A stretch of DNA of 64,000 nt, from positions 4,551,501-4,615,500 of the forward strand of contig NZ_RBXO01000001.1 in the NCBI RefSeq assembly GCF_003634935.1. The letters are read 5' to 3'. The notes under the pieces were generated by a model. It did not search any database and had not been told where the DNA came from. It saw nothing but the letters and a program-made list of their open reading frames with translations. Both the position numbers and the translations under genes were made by a program. Source of the stretch: Saccharothrix australiensis. GTDB lineage: Bacteria; Actinomycetota; Actinomycetes; Mycobacteriales; Pseudonocardiaceae. This document shows positions 45,036 to 54,408 of the stretch, piece after piece (position 1 is the first letter of the stretch; the number at the start of each line of letters is the position of its first letter).

Positions 45036-46008
45036 GGGCGGCGCGGCACCGGACCACGCGGGCACCGCACGCGGACACCGGACCACGCCGGTACCCGGTC
45101 GTCGGTCGGCGGGGCCATCGGCACGCGGCTCGTCGGGCACGCGGGCACCGGGCGGAACGGGCACCGGGCACGCAGCCGGCGGGCACGCAGCCGGCGGGCA
45201 CCGGATCGCGGGAAGGCGGGGGTGGACCGCGCACCCGCGCGGGGGTCGGGCTCCGGGCGGGTCGTCACTCAGCGTGCCGAGCCTGCCGAGACGCGCCCCG
45301 GCCGGGGCGGGGCCCACGTCGGCCGAGCGCTCCCGACCCCTTCGACAAAAGCGACAGGGAATCGATACCTTCGGCGGGTGGCGCCACTCCCCCACTGCTC
45401 CACCACGCCGTTTCGGCCGGACCGGACCGCGCCCCGACCGGGGGCCGGGCGACCTTGTTCCACTAACGCGCACTTTGTCGCGGAACCACCCGCACCCCGC
45501 GATGACCTGCCGTTATCGCGGTGTGCACGGGTGAATACCCGGCATTGGGCCGACGGTGCCGCACCCGCCGCGCACCGGTGTCCCGAGGTGGCTCGCGGAC
45601 CGCGTCCGCGAGGTGGCACGCGCGTCCGCCGGCACGGTCCGGAGCACTCCGCCACGTGCGGCGCGACGTGGGCCGGAGCACGTCCGGCGGCACGCCGCGA
45701 CCGGCCGGACGACCCGCGCCGTCGCCGCCGACCGCCCGGCGACCGATCGGCCGGACGCGCCACCCCATTCCCGAACGGCCGAATGCGGGACCACCGCAAA
45801 TCCCGCGCCGGGCGCTGCCGGTAGTCGATGGCATAAGCGCGGTCCACCGGTGCGCAATCAAGCCCGTGATAATGTGAGGCGCTTACCCGGAAACGATGTG
45901 CACAACCACCCCGGTGCACAGGTCGAGTACGCGACGAGGCGGATTGCAAAGCAGGTACACCAGTGACGAAGCGTGGTCCGTTCGGTATTCCGCACCCGGT
46001 GGCATGAC
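45036..46008. other. ~970-bp region without a supported gene
   Basis: The first 200 bases are made of GGGCACCGG/GGGCACGCAGCCGGC words, including two exact 15-bp copies near 45165-45196. The rest has frames in all directions rich in Arg, Pro and Ala with no ribosome site or recognisable motif. Base composition drops near 45830-45970, where the promoter of the first giant regulator should be. Confidence 0.5.
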
Positions 46009-49000
46009 GTGACCGGGAGCGAGGCCCCGCCGCTCTCCGTCGCGCTGCTCGGCCCGGTGCGCGCGTGGCGGGCCGGTGTCGAGGTGGACGTCGGCGCCGC
46101 GCGCAGGCGCGCGGTGTTCGCGGTGCTCGCGCTGCGCGCCGGCCGGGTCGTCTCGCGGGACGAGCTGATCGGCGGCGTGTGGGGCGACGCGCCGCCCGCG
46201 ACCGCGGACGCCAGCCTCTACACCTACGTGTCCGGCCTGCGCCGCGTCCTGGAACCGCAGCGCTCCAAGCGGTCGGCGGCGGGCGTCCTCGTGTCGGCGG
46301 GCGGCGGCTACTCGCTGCGCCTCGACCCCGACGGCCTGGACGTCGACCGGTTCGAGCGGCACCTGACGCACGCCAGGGAACTCGCCGACACCGACGTGCC
46401 GCGGGCGATCGCGGAGCTGGACCGGGCGTTGGCGCTGTGGCGCGGCGACCCGCTCGACGGCGTGCCGGGCCCGTTCGCGGAGGCGCAGCGGGCGCGGTTG
46501 CTCGAACTGCGGCTCGCCACCGTCGAGCGGCGCGCCGGGCTGGCGCTGGCGGTGGGCGACCACGCGGAGGTGATCGCGGGGCTGTCGGACCTGATCGCCG
46601 AGCACCCGATGCGCGAAGGGCCGCGCGCGCTGCTGGTCACCGCGCTGCACCGGGCAGGGCGGCGGGCGGAGGCGTTGGCGGCCTACCGGGAGGCGCACCG
46701 CGTGCTGGTGGACGAGCTCGGCCTCGAACCCGGTCTCGCGCTGCGCCGGGCGCACCGGGAGGTGGTGGGCGACGAGCCGCGCGACGCCGCGGTCGCGGTG
46801 GGACGCCCGCGGCGGGTGGAGGCGCGCGAGGTGGCCGGGATCGGCCTGGTCGGTCGCCGCCGGGAGCTGGTGCTGCTGCGCCGGGCGGTCGCCGACGTCG
46901 CCGCCGGGCGGGGCCGCGGCGTGTGGGTGGAGGGCGAACCGGGCGCGGGCAAGTCCGCGCTGCTGGCCGCCGGGCTCGCCGACGCCGTCGACGCGGGGTG
47001 CCGGGTGGGCTGGTCGGCGTTGGACGAGCTGGGCGGCCACCTGCCGCTGTGTGCGGTGCTGGACTGCCTGGACCTGACCGCCCTGTCACCCGACCGGCGG
47101 CACGAGGTGGACCTCGGGTCCCTGCTGCACGCGGACGGCGCGGCGGCGGACGCCGTGGACCGCCTGGTGGCGTTCGTGGCGGAGCTGTGCGCGCGGGGTC
47201 CGCTGGTGCTGGTGGTGGACGACCTCCAGTGGGCCGACGAGACGAGCGTCGCGTGCTGGCAGCGGCTGCTGGACCTGACGCGAAGGCTGCCGCTGCTGCT
47301 GGTCACCGCCGTGCGCCCGGTGCCACGGCGCGCGGACCTGGCGCGGGTGCGGAGCGCGGTGGCCGGGTCCGGCGGTGACGTGGTCGTGCTGGGCGCGCTG
47401 GCGGACGACGAGGTGACCGCCCTGGTGACCGACCTGGTGGGCGCGCCGCCGGGCGAGGGGCTGCGCCTGCTCGTCGGGCGGACGGGCGGGAACCCCCGCT
47501 ACGTCCGGGGGACGGTGGACGCGCTGGTGCGCGACGACCTGGTGGAGTTCCGCGACGGCGTCGCGGAACTGCCCTGCGGCGGCGCGGGCGACGACCTGCC
47601 GCCGTCGCTGGCGACCGCCGCGACCAGGTGGTCGGGCTTCCTGTCGCCGGCGGCGACCGAGGCGCTGCGGTGGGCGGCGCTGCTGGGCGTCCGGTTCGCC
47701 GTCGAGGACGCGGCGACGGCGGCGGGCCGACCGGTCCCCGACTTCGCCGCGGCGCTGGAGGAGCCCCTCGCGGCCGGCGTCCTGGCCGACACCGGCTCGG
47801 GGCTCGCCTTCCGGCACCCGTTGCTGCGGCAGGCCCTCTACCAGGGCATGCCGGGCCCGGTGCGCAACGCGCTCCACCGCCAGGCCGCCGAGTCGCTGGC
47901 CGGCGCGGGCGCGGCGGTCGAGGTGGTCGCCGGGCAGTTGGCGGCGGCGCCCGCCGTCGTGGACCCCTGGGTGGTGGGCTGGCTGGTGGACAACGCCCAC
48001 GCCGTGGAGCGGCGCGCGCCGGACGTGGCGGCCGGGCTGCTGCGCACCGTGGTCGACCAGCCCGCCGTCGACCCGGCGCACCGGGAACGGCTGGCCGCGC
48101 GGCTGGCCGACCTGCTGTTCCGGCTCGGCAGGCGTCCCGACACCGAGGCCAGGTCCGTGCTGGCCCGTGCCCGCGACCCCGAGCTGCTCGCCGGGATGCA
48201 CTCGCTGCTGCTGCACCTGCGGCACCTCGACGGCGCGGCGGCCGACTCGGCGGAGGCGCTGCGGGCGGCGATCGCGGACGACGGGGTGCCCGCCGTCTGG
48301 CGGGCGCGGCTCGCGGCGCTGCTCGCGGCCTGGTCCGACGAGGCGGGCGGCACCGAGGACGACGCCGAGGAGGCGGCGTGGCACGCGGTGCGGCGCGCCG
48401 AGGAGGTGGGGGACGACTTCGCCGCCGCCCACGCGTGGCGGTCGCTGTGGTGGGCAGGCTCGGCACGCCTCGACCACGAGGAGGCGCTGACCCGCGTCGA
48501 GCGCGGCCTGGCCGTGGTGCGGGGTCGGGCGGACCTGCGCGGCTGGCACGCCGCGCTGTCGGCCTGCCGGGCGGCCACGCTGCGCCACCTGGACCGGCTG
48601 GCCGAGGCGGACGCCGCGCTGCGCGCGGGCCGCGCGGACGACCCGTCGGCGGGGCCGCTGCGCGTCGCCGCGACCGTGCAGGACTACTGGCTGGGCCGGT
48701 GGGACGACGCGGAGCGCGAGGCCGCCGCCGCGCCGACCGGGTCCGGGCCCGCGGCGCACGGCGTCGCCGCGCTCGTCGCCGCCCGCCGAGGCCGCCCGGA
48801 GGACGCGCGGGAGCACCTGCGCGCCGCCGCCGCGCGCGGACCCGGTGTCGCCACCGACCCCGACGCGGACGGTTTCCCGCCGCCCGCCGAGGCGTTCGCC
48901 GCCGAGGCCGCCGGACGCCTCGACCTGGCGACCGCGGCCCTGGAGCCGCTGCTGGGGGCGCGCCGCACCCCGACGCGGCACCAGTGGCTGCCCCTGCTCA

Positions 49001-49356
49001 CGCGGTACGCGCTGGCGGCGGGCCGCCGCGACACCGCCGCGTGCGCGGCGCGGGTCTGCGCGGAGGACGCGGCGGTCGAGCGGGTGCGCGCCGGCGCGTC
49101 CGCCGCCGCGGCGCACTGCCGGGGCCTGGTCGACGGCGACCCGGCGCCCGTGCTGGCCGCGGCGACGCGGTACCGGGACGTGGGGCGGCCGGTCGAGGAG
49201 GCCGAGGCGCTGGAGAACGCGGGCGCGCTGCTCGCGGCGCGCGGCGACGGCGCGGGCGCGCGGGCGGCGTGCGCCGCGGCGCTCACCCGCTACCGCCTGC
49301 TCGGCGCGGTCCTGGACGTCCGACGGGCCGAGGCGCGGCTGCGCCGCACCGCATGA
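46009..49356 (+). CDS. SARP-type regulator fused to a STAND/AAA ATPase and TPR-like region (first of a tandem pair)
   Basis: A 1115-residue protein starting at GTG 46009 (GGTGG six bases upstream). Residues 5-95 form an OmpR-like DNA-binding domain (LSVALLGPVRAWRAGVEVDV, DELIGGVWGDAPPATADASL). Residues ~100-255 are the bacterial transcriptional activation domain (RFERHLTHARELADTDVPRA, LITALHRAGRR-type helices). An ATPase follows with P-loop EGEPGAGKSALL near residue 312 and Walker B LVLVVDDLQWADE near 402. The last ~550 residues are TPR-like helices. There is no C-terminal LuxR HTH, unlike LAL regulators. Likely an ATP-dependent activator; target unknown. Confidence 0.9.
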   Translation: MTGSEAPPLSVALLGPVRAWRAGVEVDVGAARRRAVFAVLALRAGRVVSRDELIGGVWGDAPPATADASLYTYVSGLRRVLEPQRSKRSAAGVLVSAGGGYSLRLDPDGLDVDRFERHLTHARELADTDVPRAIAELDRALALWRGDPLDGVPGPFAEAQRARLLELRLATVERRAGLALAVGDHAEVIAGLSDLIAEHPMREGPRALLVTALHRAGRRAEALAAYREAHRVLVDELGLEPGLALRRAHREVVGDEPRDAAVAVGRPRRVEAREVAGIGLVGRRRELVLLRRAVADVAAGRGRGVWVEGEPGAGKSALLAAGLADAVDAGCRVGWSALDELGGHLPLCAVLDCLDLTALSPDRRHEVDLGSLLHADGAAADAVDRLVAFVAELCARGPLVLVVDDLQWADETSVACWQRLLDLTRRLPLLLVTAVRPVPRRADLARVRSAVAGSGGDVVVLGALADDEVTALVTDLVGAPPGEGLRLLVGRTGGNPRYVRGTVDALVRDDLVEFRDGVAELPCGGAGDDLPPSLATAATRWSGFLSPAATEALRWAALLGVRFAVEDAATAAGRPVPDFAAALEEPLAAGVLADTGSGLAFRHPLLRQALYQGMPGPVRNALHRQAAESLAGAGAAVEVVAGQLAAAPAVVDPWVVGWLVDNAHAVERRAPDVAAGLLRTVVDQPAVDPAHRERLAARLADLLFRLGRRPDTEARSVLARARDPELLAGMHSLLLHLRHLDGAAADSAEALRAAIADDGVPAVWRARLAALLAAWSDEAGGTEDDAEEAAWHAVRRAEEVGDDFAAAHAWRSLWWAGSARLDHEEALTRVERGLAVVRGRADLRGWHAALSACRAATLRHLDRLAEADAALRAGRADDPSAGPLRVAATVQDYWLGRWDDAEREAAAAPTGSGPAAHGVAALVAARRGRPEDAREHLRAAAARGPGVATDPDADGFPPPAEAFAAEAAGRLDLATAALEPLLGARRTPTRHQWLPLLTRYALAAGRRDTAACAARVCAEDAAVERVRAGASAAAAHCRGLVDGDPAPVLAAATRYRDVGRPVEEAEALENAGALLAARGDGAGARAACAAALTRYRLLGAVLDVRRAEARLRRTA

Positions 49357-49375
49357 CGGCGGCGAGGAGAACCCG

Positions 49376-49603
49376 ATGACGACCTCACCGCCGTCCACGC
49401 CGCCGGAACACCGCCGACGACCCGACACCCGCGCCGACAACGGCCCGACGCCGGAACGCGGGAACGCGGGGCGGCCGGCCGGGGAAGCGGAAGCGCTGGG
49501 GAACACCGACCCGCCACCACCCGCCCGTCGCGGTCCCGCACGCCCGGCACACCGAGGCACCACCGCACCACACCACACGGCAACGGCGAGGAGGGCCCGA
49601 TGA
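49376..49603 (+). CDS. Small Pro/Arg-rich ORF bridging the two giant regulators
   Basis: A 75-codon frame beginning MTTSPPSTPPEHRRRPDTRA with GAGGAG seven bases upstream; its stop overlaps the ATG of the next regulator (ATGA). It has no domain and looks disordered. Its ribosome site and start (GCGAGGAGAACCCGATGACG) nearly copy those of the following gene (GCGAGGAGGGCCCGATGACG), so it may be a translational bridge, or a leftover of tandem duplication that still carries ribosomes forward. Confidence 0.5.
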   Translation: MTTSPPSTPPEHRRRPDTRADNGPTPERGNAGRPAGEAEALGNTDPPPPARRGPARPAHRGTTAPHHTATARRAR

Positions 49604-52600
49604 CGGCGTCGACGGGTGCACCGCTGCGGGTCGCGCTGCTGGGACCGGTGCTCGCCTGGGTCGGCGGTCGCGAGGTGGCGCTGGGCTCCTCCCGGCAGCG
49701 CGGCCTGTTCGCCGTGCTGGCCCTGCGGCCGGGCGCGGTGGTGCGGCGCGACGAGCTGATCCGCGCCGTGTGGGGCGACGCCGCGCCGGCGACCGCCGAG
49801 GGCAGCGTCTACACCTACGTCTCCCTGCTGCGCAAGGCGTTGGAGCCGGACCGGCCGCGCGGCGCGGCGTCCCGGCTGCTGGAGTCCATCGGGTCGGGCT
49901 ACCGGCTGGTGCTGGAGCCGGACGCCACGGACGTGGTCGAGTTCGAGGCCCTGGTGCGGCGGGCGCGGCAGCAGCTCGACGGCGGCGCGCCGCGCGCCGC
50001 GCTGCGGACGCTGGACGCGGCGCTGGCCCGGTGGCGCGGCACGCCGCTGGCGGGGCTGGCCGGTCCGTTCGCGCGGACGCACCGGCAGCGGCTGGACGAG
50101 GCGCGGTCCGCCGCGCGTGAGCTGCGCGCGGAAGCCGCGCTCGCCGCCGGGGCGCACGTGGAGGTGATCAGCGAGCTGGGCGCGCTGATCAGCGAGGAGC
50201 CGCTGCGGGAGCGCCCGCGCGAGCTGCTGATGTCGGCGCTGCACCTGGCCGGGCGCAGCGCCGAGGCGCTGGAGGTGTTCCGCGAGGCCGAGCGGGTGCT
50301 GCGTGCCGAGCTGGCCGCCGAACCCGGTCCGGGCCTGCGCGCCGCGTACGACCGGGTGCGCGGCGCGCGGCCGGGCGCGCCCGCGCTCCAGCGGGAGGCC
50401 GAGCGCGTCCTGCCGCCACCGGACCGCGGGCCGGCGGAGCCCCTCCTGCTGGGCCGCGACGCCGAGCTGGCCACCGTGCGCGGCCTGGTGGCGGACGTGG
50501 CCGCCGGCCGGGGCCGCGCGCTGTGGGTCGAGGGCGAGCTGGGCATCGGCAAGTCGACGCTGGTGGGCGCGGCGCTGGCGCGGGCCGGGGCGGCCGGGCT
50601 CCAGGTGGCGCACGCGGCGGCGGACGAGCTGGGCGCCCGGTTCCCGCTCCGGCCCGCGCTGCACGCCCTGGGCGTCGAGGAGGGCTCGGCGGACCCCCGG
50701 CGCGCCGAGGTCGCGCGGGCGCTGCGCGACCGCCGCCCGGTGGCCGGGTCGGTGTTCGCGGGCGGCGACCCGACCGCCTTCGCCGTCGACCGGCTGGTGG
50801 CGCTGGTGGAGCGGCTGTGCGCGGACGGGCCGCTGCTGCTGGCGCTGGACGACCTCCAGTGGGCCGACGACGACACCGCGGAGCTGTGGCACCGGCTCGG
50901 CGCGGCCACCGGCAGGCTGCCGCTGCTGCTGATCGGCGCGGCGCGCGGGGTGCCGCACCGCGCGGGCGTGGCGCGGCTGCGGCGCGACACCGAGTCCCGC
51001 GGCGGGGTGGTGCTCGACCTCGCGCCGCTGTCCGACCGCGCGGTGGCGGGCATCGTGGCCGCGCTGGTCGGCGCGGAGCCCGGTCCGGGGCTGCGCCGCA
51101 TCGCCGCGCGGATCGGCGGCAACCCGCTGTACGCGCGGGAGCTGGCCGACGCGCTGGTGCGCGAGCGCGCCGTGCGCGTCCGGAGCGGGCTGGCCGACGT
51201 CGCGCCGGACCTGCCGGACCGCGTGCCGAGGTCCCTGGTCTCCGCCGTGGCCGACCGGCTGGACTTCCTGTCACCGGCCACCCGGCAGGTGCTGCGGTGC
51301 GCGGCGCTGCTGGGCGGCGAGTTCGCCGTGAGCGACCTGTCGGTCGTGCTGGGCCGCCCGGTGCCGGGCCTGCTGCCCGCGTTCGGCGAGGCGATGGCGG
51401 CGGGCGTGCTGCGCGACGCGGGCACGCGCGTGGCCTTCCGCCACCCGCTGATCAGGCAGGCGCTCTACGAGGGCACCCCGGCGGCGGAGCGCGCGGAGCT
51501 GCACCGGCGGGCGGCGCGGGAGCTCGCGGCGGTGGACGCGCCCGCGGAGCACGTGGCGGAGCAGCTGCTCGCCGCCTCGGAGGCCGACGAGGTCTGCGCG
51601 GAGGCGGTGCGGTGGGTGCGGGAGCGGTCGCCCGCGCTGGTGCACCGCGCGCCGCTGGTCGCCGTCGAGCTGCTCCAGCGCTGCCTGCGCTCGCCCGCCG
51701 GGCGCGACGACCCGGACGGGGTGCTGACCGCGCACCTCGGCAGCGCGCTGTTCCGGATCGGCCACGACGCGGCGGCCGAGGAGCAGGCCCGGCGCGCGCT
51801 GCCCCGGCTGCGCGACCCGGACCGGGTCGCGGAGGCGCGCTGGACGCTCGCCTACGTGCCCCACCGCGCGTCGCGGCCGGACGCCGCGCTGGCGGCGCTG
51901 CACGAGGCGCTGGCCGACCCGGTCCTGACCGACACGTGGCGCGCGCGGCTGCTGTCGCTGCTGGCGCTGGTGCAGCGCGCGGGCGTGGGCGACCTGGACG
52001 CGGCGGCGGACAGCGCGCGCCGGGCCATCGAGGCGGGCAGGCGCGCGGGCGACCCGTTCGCGGTCGGGCAGGCGCTGGAGGTGTGGTGGCAGGTCGACGC
52101 GGTGCGGCGGGACTACGTGCGCGCGGTCGGCCACCTGGATCGGGCGCTGGAGGTCGTCGGCACCGATCCCGGCCTCACCGACCTGCGGCTGGTGCTGCTG
52201 GACAACCGGGTGTTCACCCTCCAGTGCCTGGACCGGCTGGACGAGGCGACCGAGGCGCTGCGCACGGCCTTCGCCGAGGCGGGTCCCGGCACGCCGCTGG
52301 CCGGCCTGCACGTCGCCGCCGCCGTGCACGGGTTCTGGCTCGGCGACTGGGACGACGCCGCGGCGCGGCTGGACGCGGTGCTGTCGGACGAGCAGGCGTT
52401 CACCGGGTTCGGGCTCCGCGACGGCGGTCCGGCGCTGCTGCTGCACGGTGTCGCCGCGCTGATCGCCGTGCACCGCGACGACGGGCCGCGGCTGGCGGAG
52501 CACCTCGCCGCCGGGGCGGCGCTGCCCCTGGTGACGGCGGCCGACCGGGAGAACTGCGACTTCCTGGTGGCGGCGCGGGCGCTGGCCTCGGCGCGCGACG

Positions 52601-53040
52601 GCGACCACGCGGGGGCCCTCGCGCTGCTGGGCCCGATCCTTGACCCCTGTTACGCCCAGATGCTGCTGCGGCACCAGTGGTTGCCCGAGCTGGTGCGCCT
52701 CGCGCTGGCCTGCGGCGACCGGGGCACGGCACGCGCCGCCGCGGCGGCCTGCGAGGAGGAAGCGGCCAGGGAGACGACCACGGCGCGGGCCGCCGCGGCG
52801 GCGATGCGCTGCCGGTGCCTGGTCGAGGGCGACGCCGAGGGGTTGCTGGACGTGGCCGCGCACTACCGGTCGGTCGGTCGGACCTTCGAGTTGGCGCAGA
52901 CGCTGGAGGACCGGGCGGTGCTGCTGGACCGCCGGGGCTCGGCGGTGGAGGCGACGGAGGTCCGGCGTGAGGCGGTGGGGCTCTACCGGGGGATGGGCGC
53001 GGTGTGGGACGTGCGCCGGCTGACCGGGCGCGTCACCTGA
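49600..53040 (+). CDS. SARP-type regulator fused to a STAND/AAA ATPase and TPR-like region (second of a tandem pair)
   Basis: A 1146-residue paralogue of the preceding regulator with the same order: OmpR-like domain (RVALLGPVLAWVGGREVALG, DELIRAVWGDAAPATAEGSV), activation domain to ~260, P-loop VEGELGIGKSTLVG near 312, Walker B LLLALDDLQWADDD near 412, then long helical repeats. The ATG at 49600 is fixed by GGAGGGC and the ATGA overlap with the small ORF. The two differ throughout, so the duplication is old. The pair lies upstream of the injection-system locus and could act together, but no target site is identified. Confidence 0.9.
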   Translation: MTASTGAPLRVALLGPVLAWVGGREVALGSSRQRGLFAVLALRPGAVVRRDELIRAVWGDAAPATAEGSVYTYVSLLRKALEPDRPRGAASRLLESIGSGYRLVLEPDATDVVEFEALVRRARQQLDGGAPRAALRTLDAALARWRGTPLAGLAGPFARTHRQRLDEARSAARELRAEAALAAGAHVEVISELGALISEEPLRERPRELLMSALHLAGRSAEALEVFREAERVLRAELAAEPGPGLRAAYDRVRGARPGAPALQREAERVLPPPDRGPAEPLLLGRDAELATVRGLVADVAAGRGRALWVEGELGIGKSTLVGAALARAGAAGLQVAHAAADELGARFPLRPALHALGVEEGSADPRRAEVARALRDRRPVAGSVFAGGDPTAFAVDRLVALVERLCADGPLLLALDDLQWADDDTAELWHRLGAATGRLPLLLIGAARGVPHRAGVARLRRDTESRGGVVLDLAPLSDRAVAGIVAALVGAEPGPGLRRIAARIGGNPLYARELADALVRERAVRVRSGLADVAPDLPDRVPRSLVSAVADRLDFLSPATRQVLRCAALLGGEFAVSDLSVVLGRPVPGLLPAFGEAMAAGVLRDAGTRVAFRHPLIRQALYEGTPAAERAELHRRAARELAAVDAPAEHVAEQLLAASEADEVCAEAVRWVRERSPALVHRAPLVAVELLQRCLRSPAGRDDPDGVLTAHLGSALFRIGHDAAAEEQARRALPRLRDPDRVAEARWTLAYVPHRASRPDAALAALHEALADPVLTDTWRARLLSLLALVQRAGVGDLDAAADSARRAIEAGRRAGDPFAVGQALEVWWQVDAVRRDYVRAVGHLDRALEVVGTDPGLTDLRLVLLDNRVFTLQCLDRLDEATEALRTAFAEAGPGTPLAGLHVAAAVHGFWLGDWDDAAARLDAVLSDEQAFTGFGLRDGGPALLLHGVAALIAVHRDDGPRLAEHLAAGAALPLVTAADRENCDFLVAARALASARDGDHAGALALLGPILDPCYAQMLLRHQWLPELVRLALACGDRGTARAAAAACEEEAARETTTARAAAAAMRCRCLVEGDAEGLLDVAAHYRSVGRTFELAQTLEDRAVLLDRRGSAVEATEVRREAVGLYRGMGAVWDVRRLTGRVT

Positions 53041-53382
53041 CCCGGCCGCGACCGGCCGGGGTGCGCACCACCGGGTGCGCCGGCTCGGGTGGGCGGCTCG
53101 TCGCGGCGGGCAGACGGCCCGCCTTCGTCGGTGGCCGGTTCGTCGCGGCGGGCGAACGGCGCGTCACCGCAGGCTTCCGGCGCTTCGCGACGGCGCGTTG
53201 CGACGCGGGTGGGCGGGTGCGCCGACCGCTCTGTCGGCGACCGGTGCCCGGCGCGCCGTCACCGGGACCCGCGACCACCGGCGCGCCGCCACCGGACCGG
53301 GCAGGGCCCGCGCCCGGCGGCGACGCGCCACCAGACCTGCCGGCGCCGCGGACGTGCCCCGTCCACCGCGGCCTCGGCCACG
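53041..53382. other. 340-bp convergent gap
   Basis: It lies between the second regulator and the LuxR gene. It contains short repeats of GTCGCGGCGGGC and GGTCGGCGG-like words, with Arg/Ala/Pro-rich frames only. No gene or clear terminator was seen. Confidence 0.5.
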
Positions 53383-54009
53383 TCAGATCACGCCCTTGCG
53401 CAGGGCGTAGGCGACCGCGTGCGGCCGGTTGCGCAGGTTCAGCCTGCTGGTGATGCCGTAGAAGACGTTCTTGATCGTCCGCTCCGAGTAGCAGAGGGTG
53501 GTCGCGATCTCCGCGGTGTCCAGCCCGTCCGCCATCAGCCGCAGCACCTCGACCTCGCGGCTGGTGAGCTTGCCCCGGTCGGACGCGGGCGTGGTGAGCT
53601 GCTGCTGCAACCGCCGCACGTGGTCCAACAACTCCGCCACCAGGCTCGGCGGCATCACACCACCGCCCGACGCCGCCGCGAGCACGCTGCGCAGCACCCG
53701 GTCGCCGGTCGCGCCCGCCCGCGGCAGGATCGCCACCACCCGGCACTCCACGGCGGTGAGCACGTCGGCCTCGCCGATCTCGTCCAGCACCAGCACCACC
53801 GGTACGGGCGCCTGCGCCGCGAGCTGGCGGAGTCCCGCCGCCGCCTCCTCGGTGAGCCGGCCGACCGCCACCACCGCGACGTCGGGCTTGATCCGTTGAT
53901 CCGGCCCCACCAGCGTGATCTCGGGCCTCGACCCGAGGTAGCTGGAGAGACCGGCCATGCTGAGGTGATCCGTGGCCTGGACGAGGACTCGAACCCGTTG
54001 CTCCACCAC
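53383..54009 (-). CDS. LuxR/NarL-type response-regulator-like protein
   Basis: A 208-residue protein. The C-terminal HTH is typical: LTSREVEVLRLMADGLDTAE, IATTLCYSERTIKNVFYGIT, SRLNLRNRPHAVAYALRKGV. The N-terminal half resembles a receiver fold (RVRVLVQATDHLSMAGLSSY, PDVAVVAVGRL, VPVVLVLDEIG), but the usual acidic pocket and phospho-acceptor Asp are not evident, so it may be an atypical, phosphorylation-independent receiver. It lies immediately downstream of the contractile injection gene run on the same strand, a common place for eCIS-linked LuxR genes in actinomycetes, and is a candidate regulator of it. Confidence 0.85.
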   Translation of the reverse strand: MVEQRVRVLVQATDHLSMAGLSSYLGSRPEITLVGPDQRIKPDVAVVAVGRLTEEAAAGLRQLAAQAPVPVVLVLDEIGEADVLTAVECRVVAILPRAGATGDRVLRSVLAAASGGGVMPPSLVAELLDHVRRLQQQLTTPASDRGKLTSREVEVLRLMADGLDTAEIATTLCYSERTIKNVFYGITSRLNLRNRPHAVAYALRKGVI

Positions 54010-54408
54010 TGCCTCCCACAGTTCCGGCTTGCACCACCGATTCTGGGAGGAGCGGCTTCACGCGTTCTCAATCCCGTCTACAGAGCCTTCAAACGCCGCC
54101 GTCTGCACGGCTGTGGACGGGCATCCGCACGGCCCCGCACGCGGCTTCGCCACCGGGGTCGGTGCACGGGTCGGTACAGCGGGCCGGTAAAGCGTCTCAC
54201 GACGCCGGGCCGAGGTCGACCACCTCGTCGTGGTCGCCGGGAACACGAACCCGATGGTGGGCCCCTCGGCGGTGGCGCGGGCCGCCCGGCGGCAACCGCT
54301 GCCCCGCCGTCCGACGACCGTGCCCGGAAGTCCGGAGCGCGGTTCCGGGGGCGAGCGGTTCCGGAGGGCGGGCAGGAGGCGTCGGGGAGGCGGGGTCGAG
54401 CGCACGGG
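54010..54408. other. 400-bp gap between the LuxR gene and the injection-system operon
   Basis: The LuxR promoter should be here, and the operon may terminate here. Composition is more balanced near 54060-54190. Frames are Arg/Pro-rich without motifs. No strong hairpin or repeat was found. Confidence 0.45.

Noticed and set aside
45269..45949. A 226-codon minus ORF in the large gap
   Set aside because: Extremely Arg-rich, no motif or ribosome site; adjacent frames look equally open.
53970..54010. tRNA T-arm-like string GGTTCGAGTCC
   Set aside because: It is the coding start of the LuxR gene, and the flanking bases do not form a T stem or cloverleaf.
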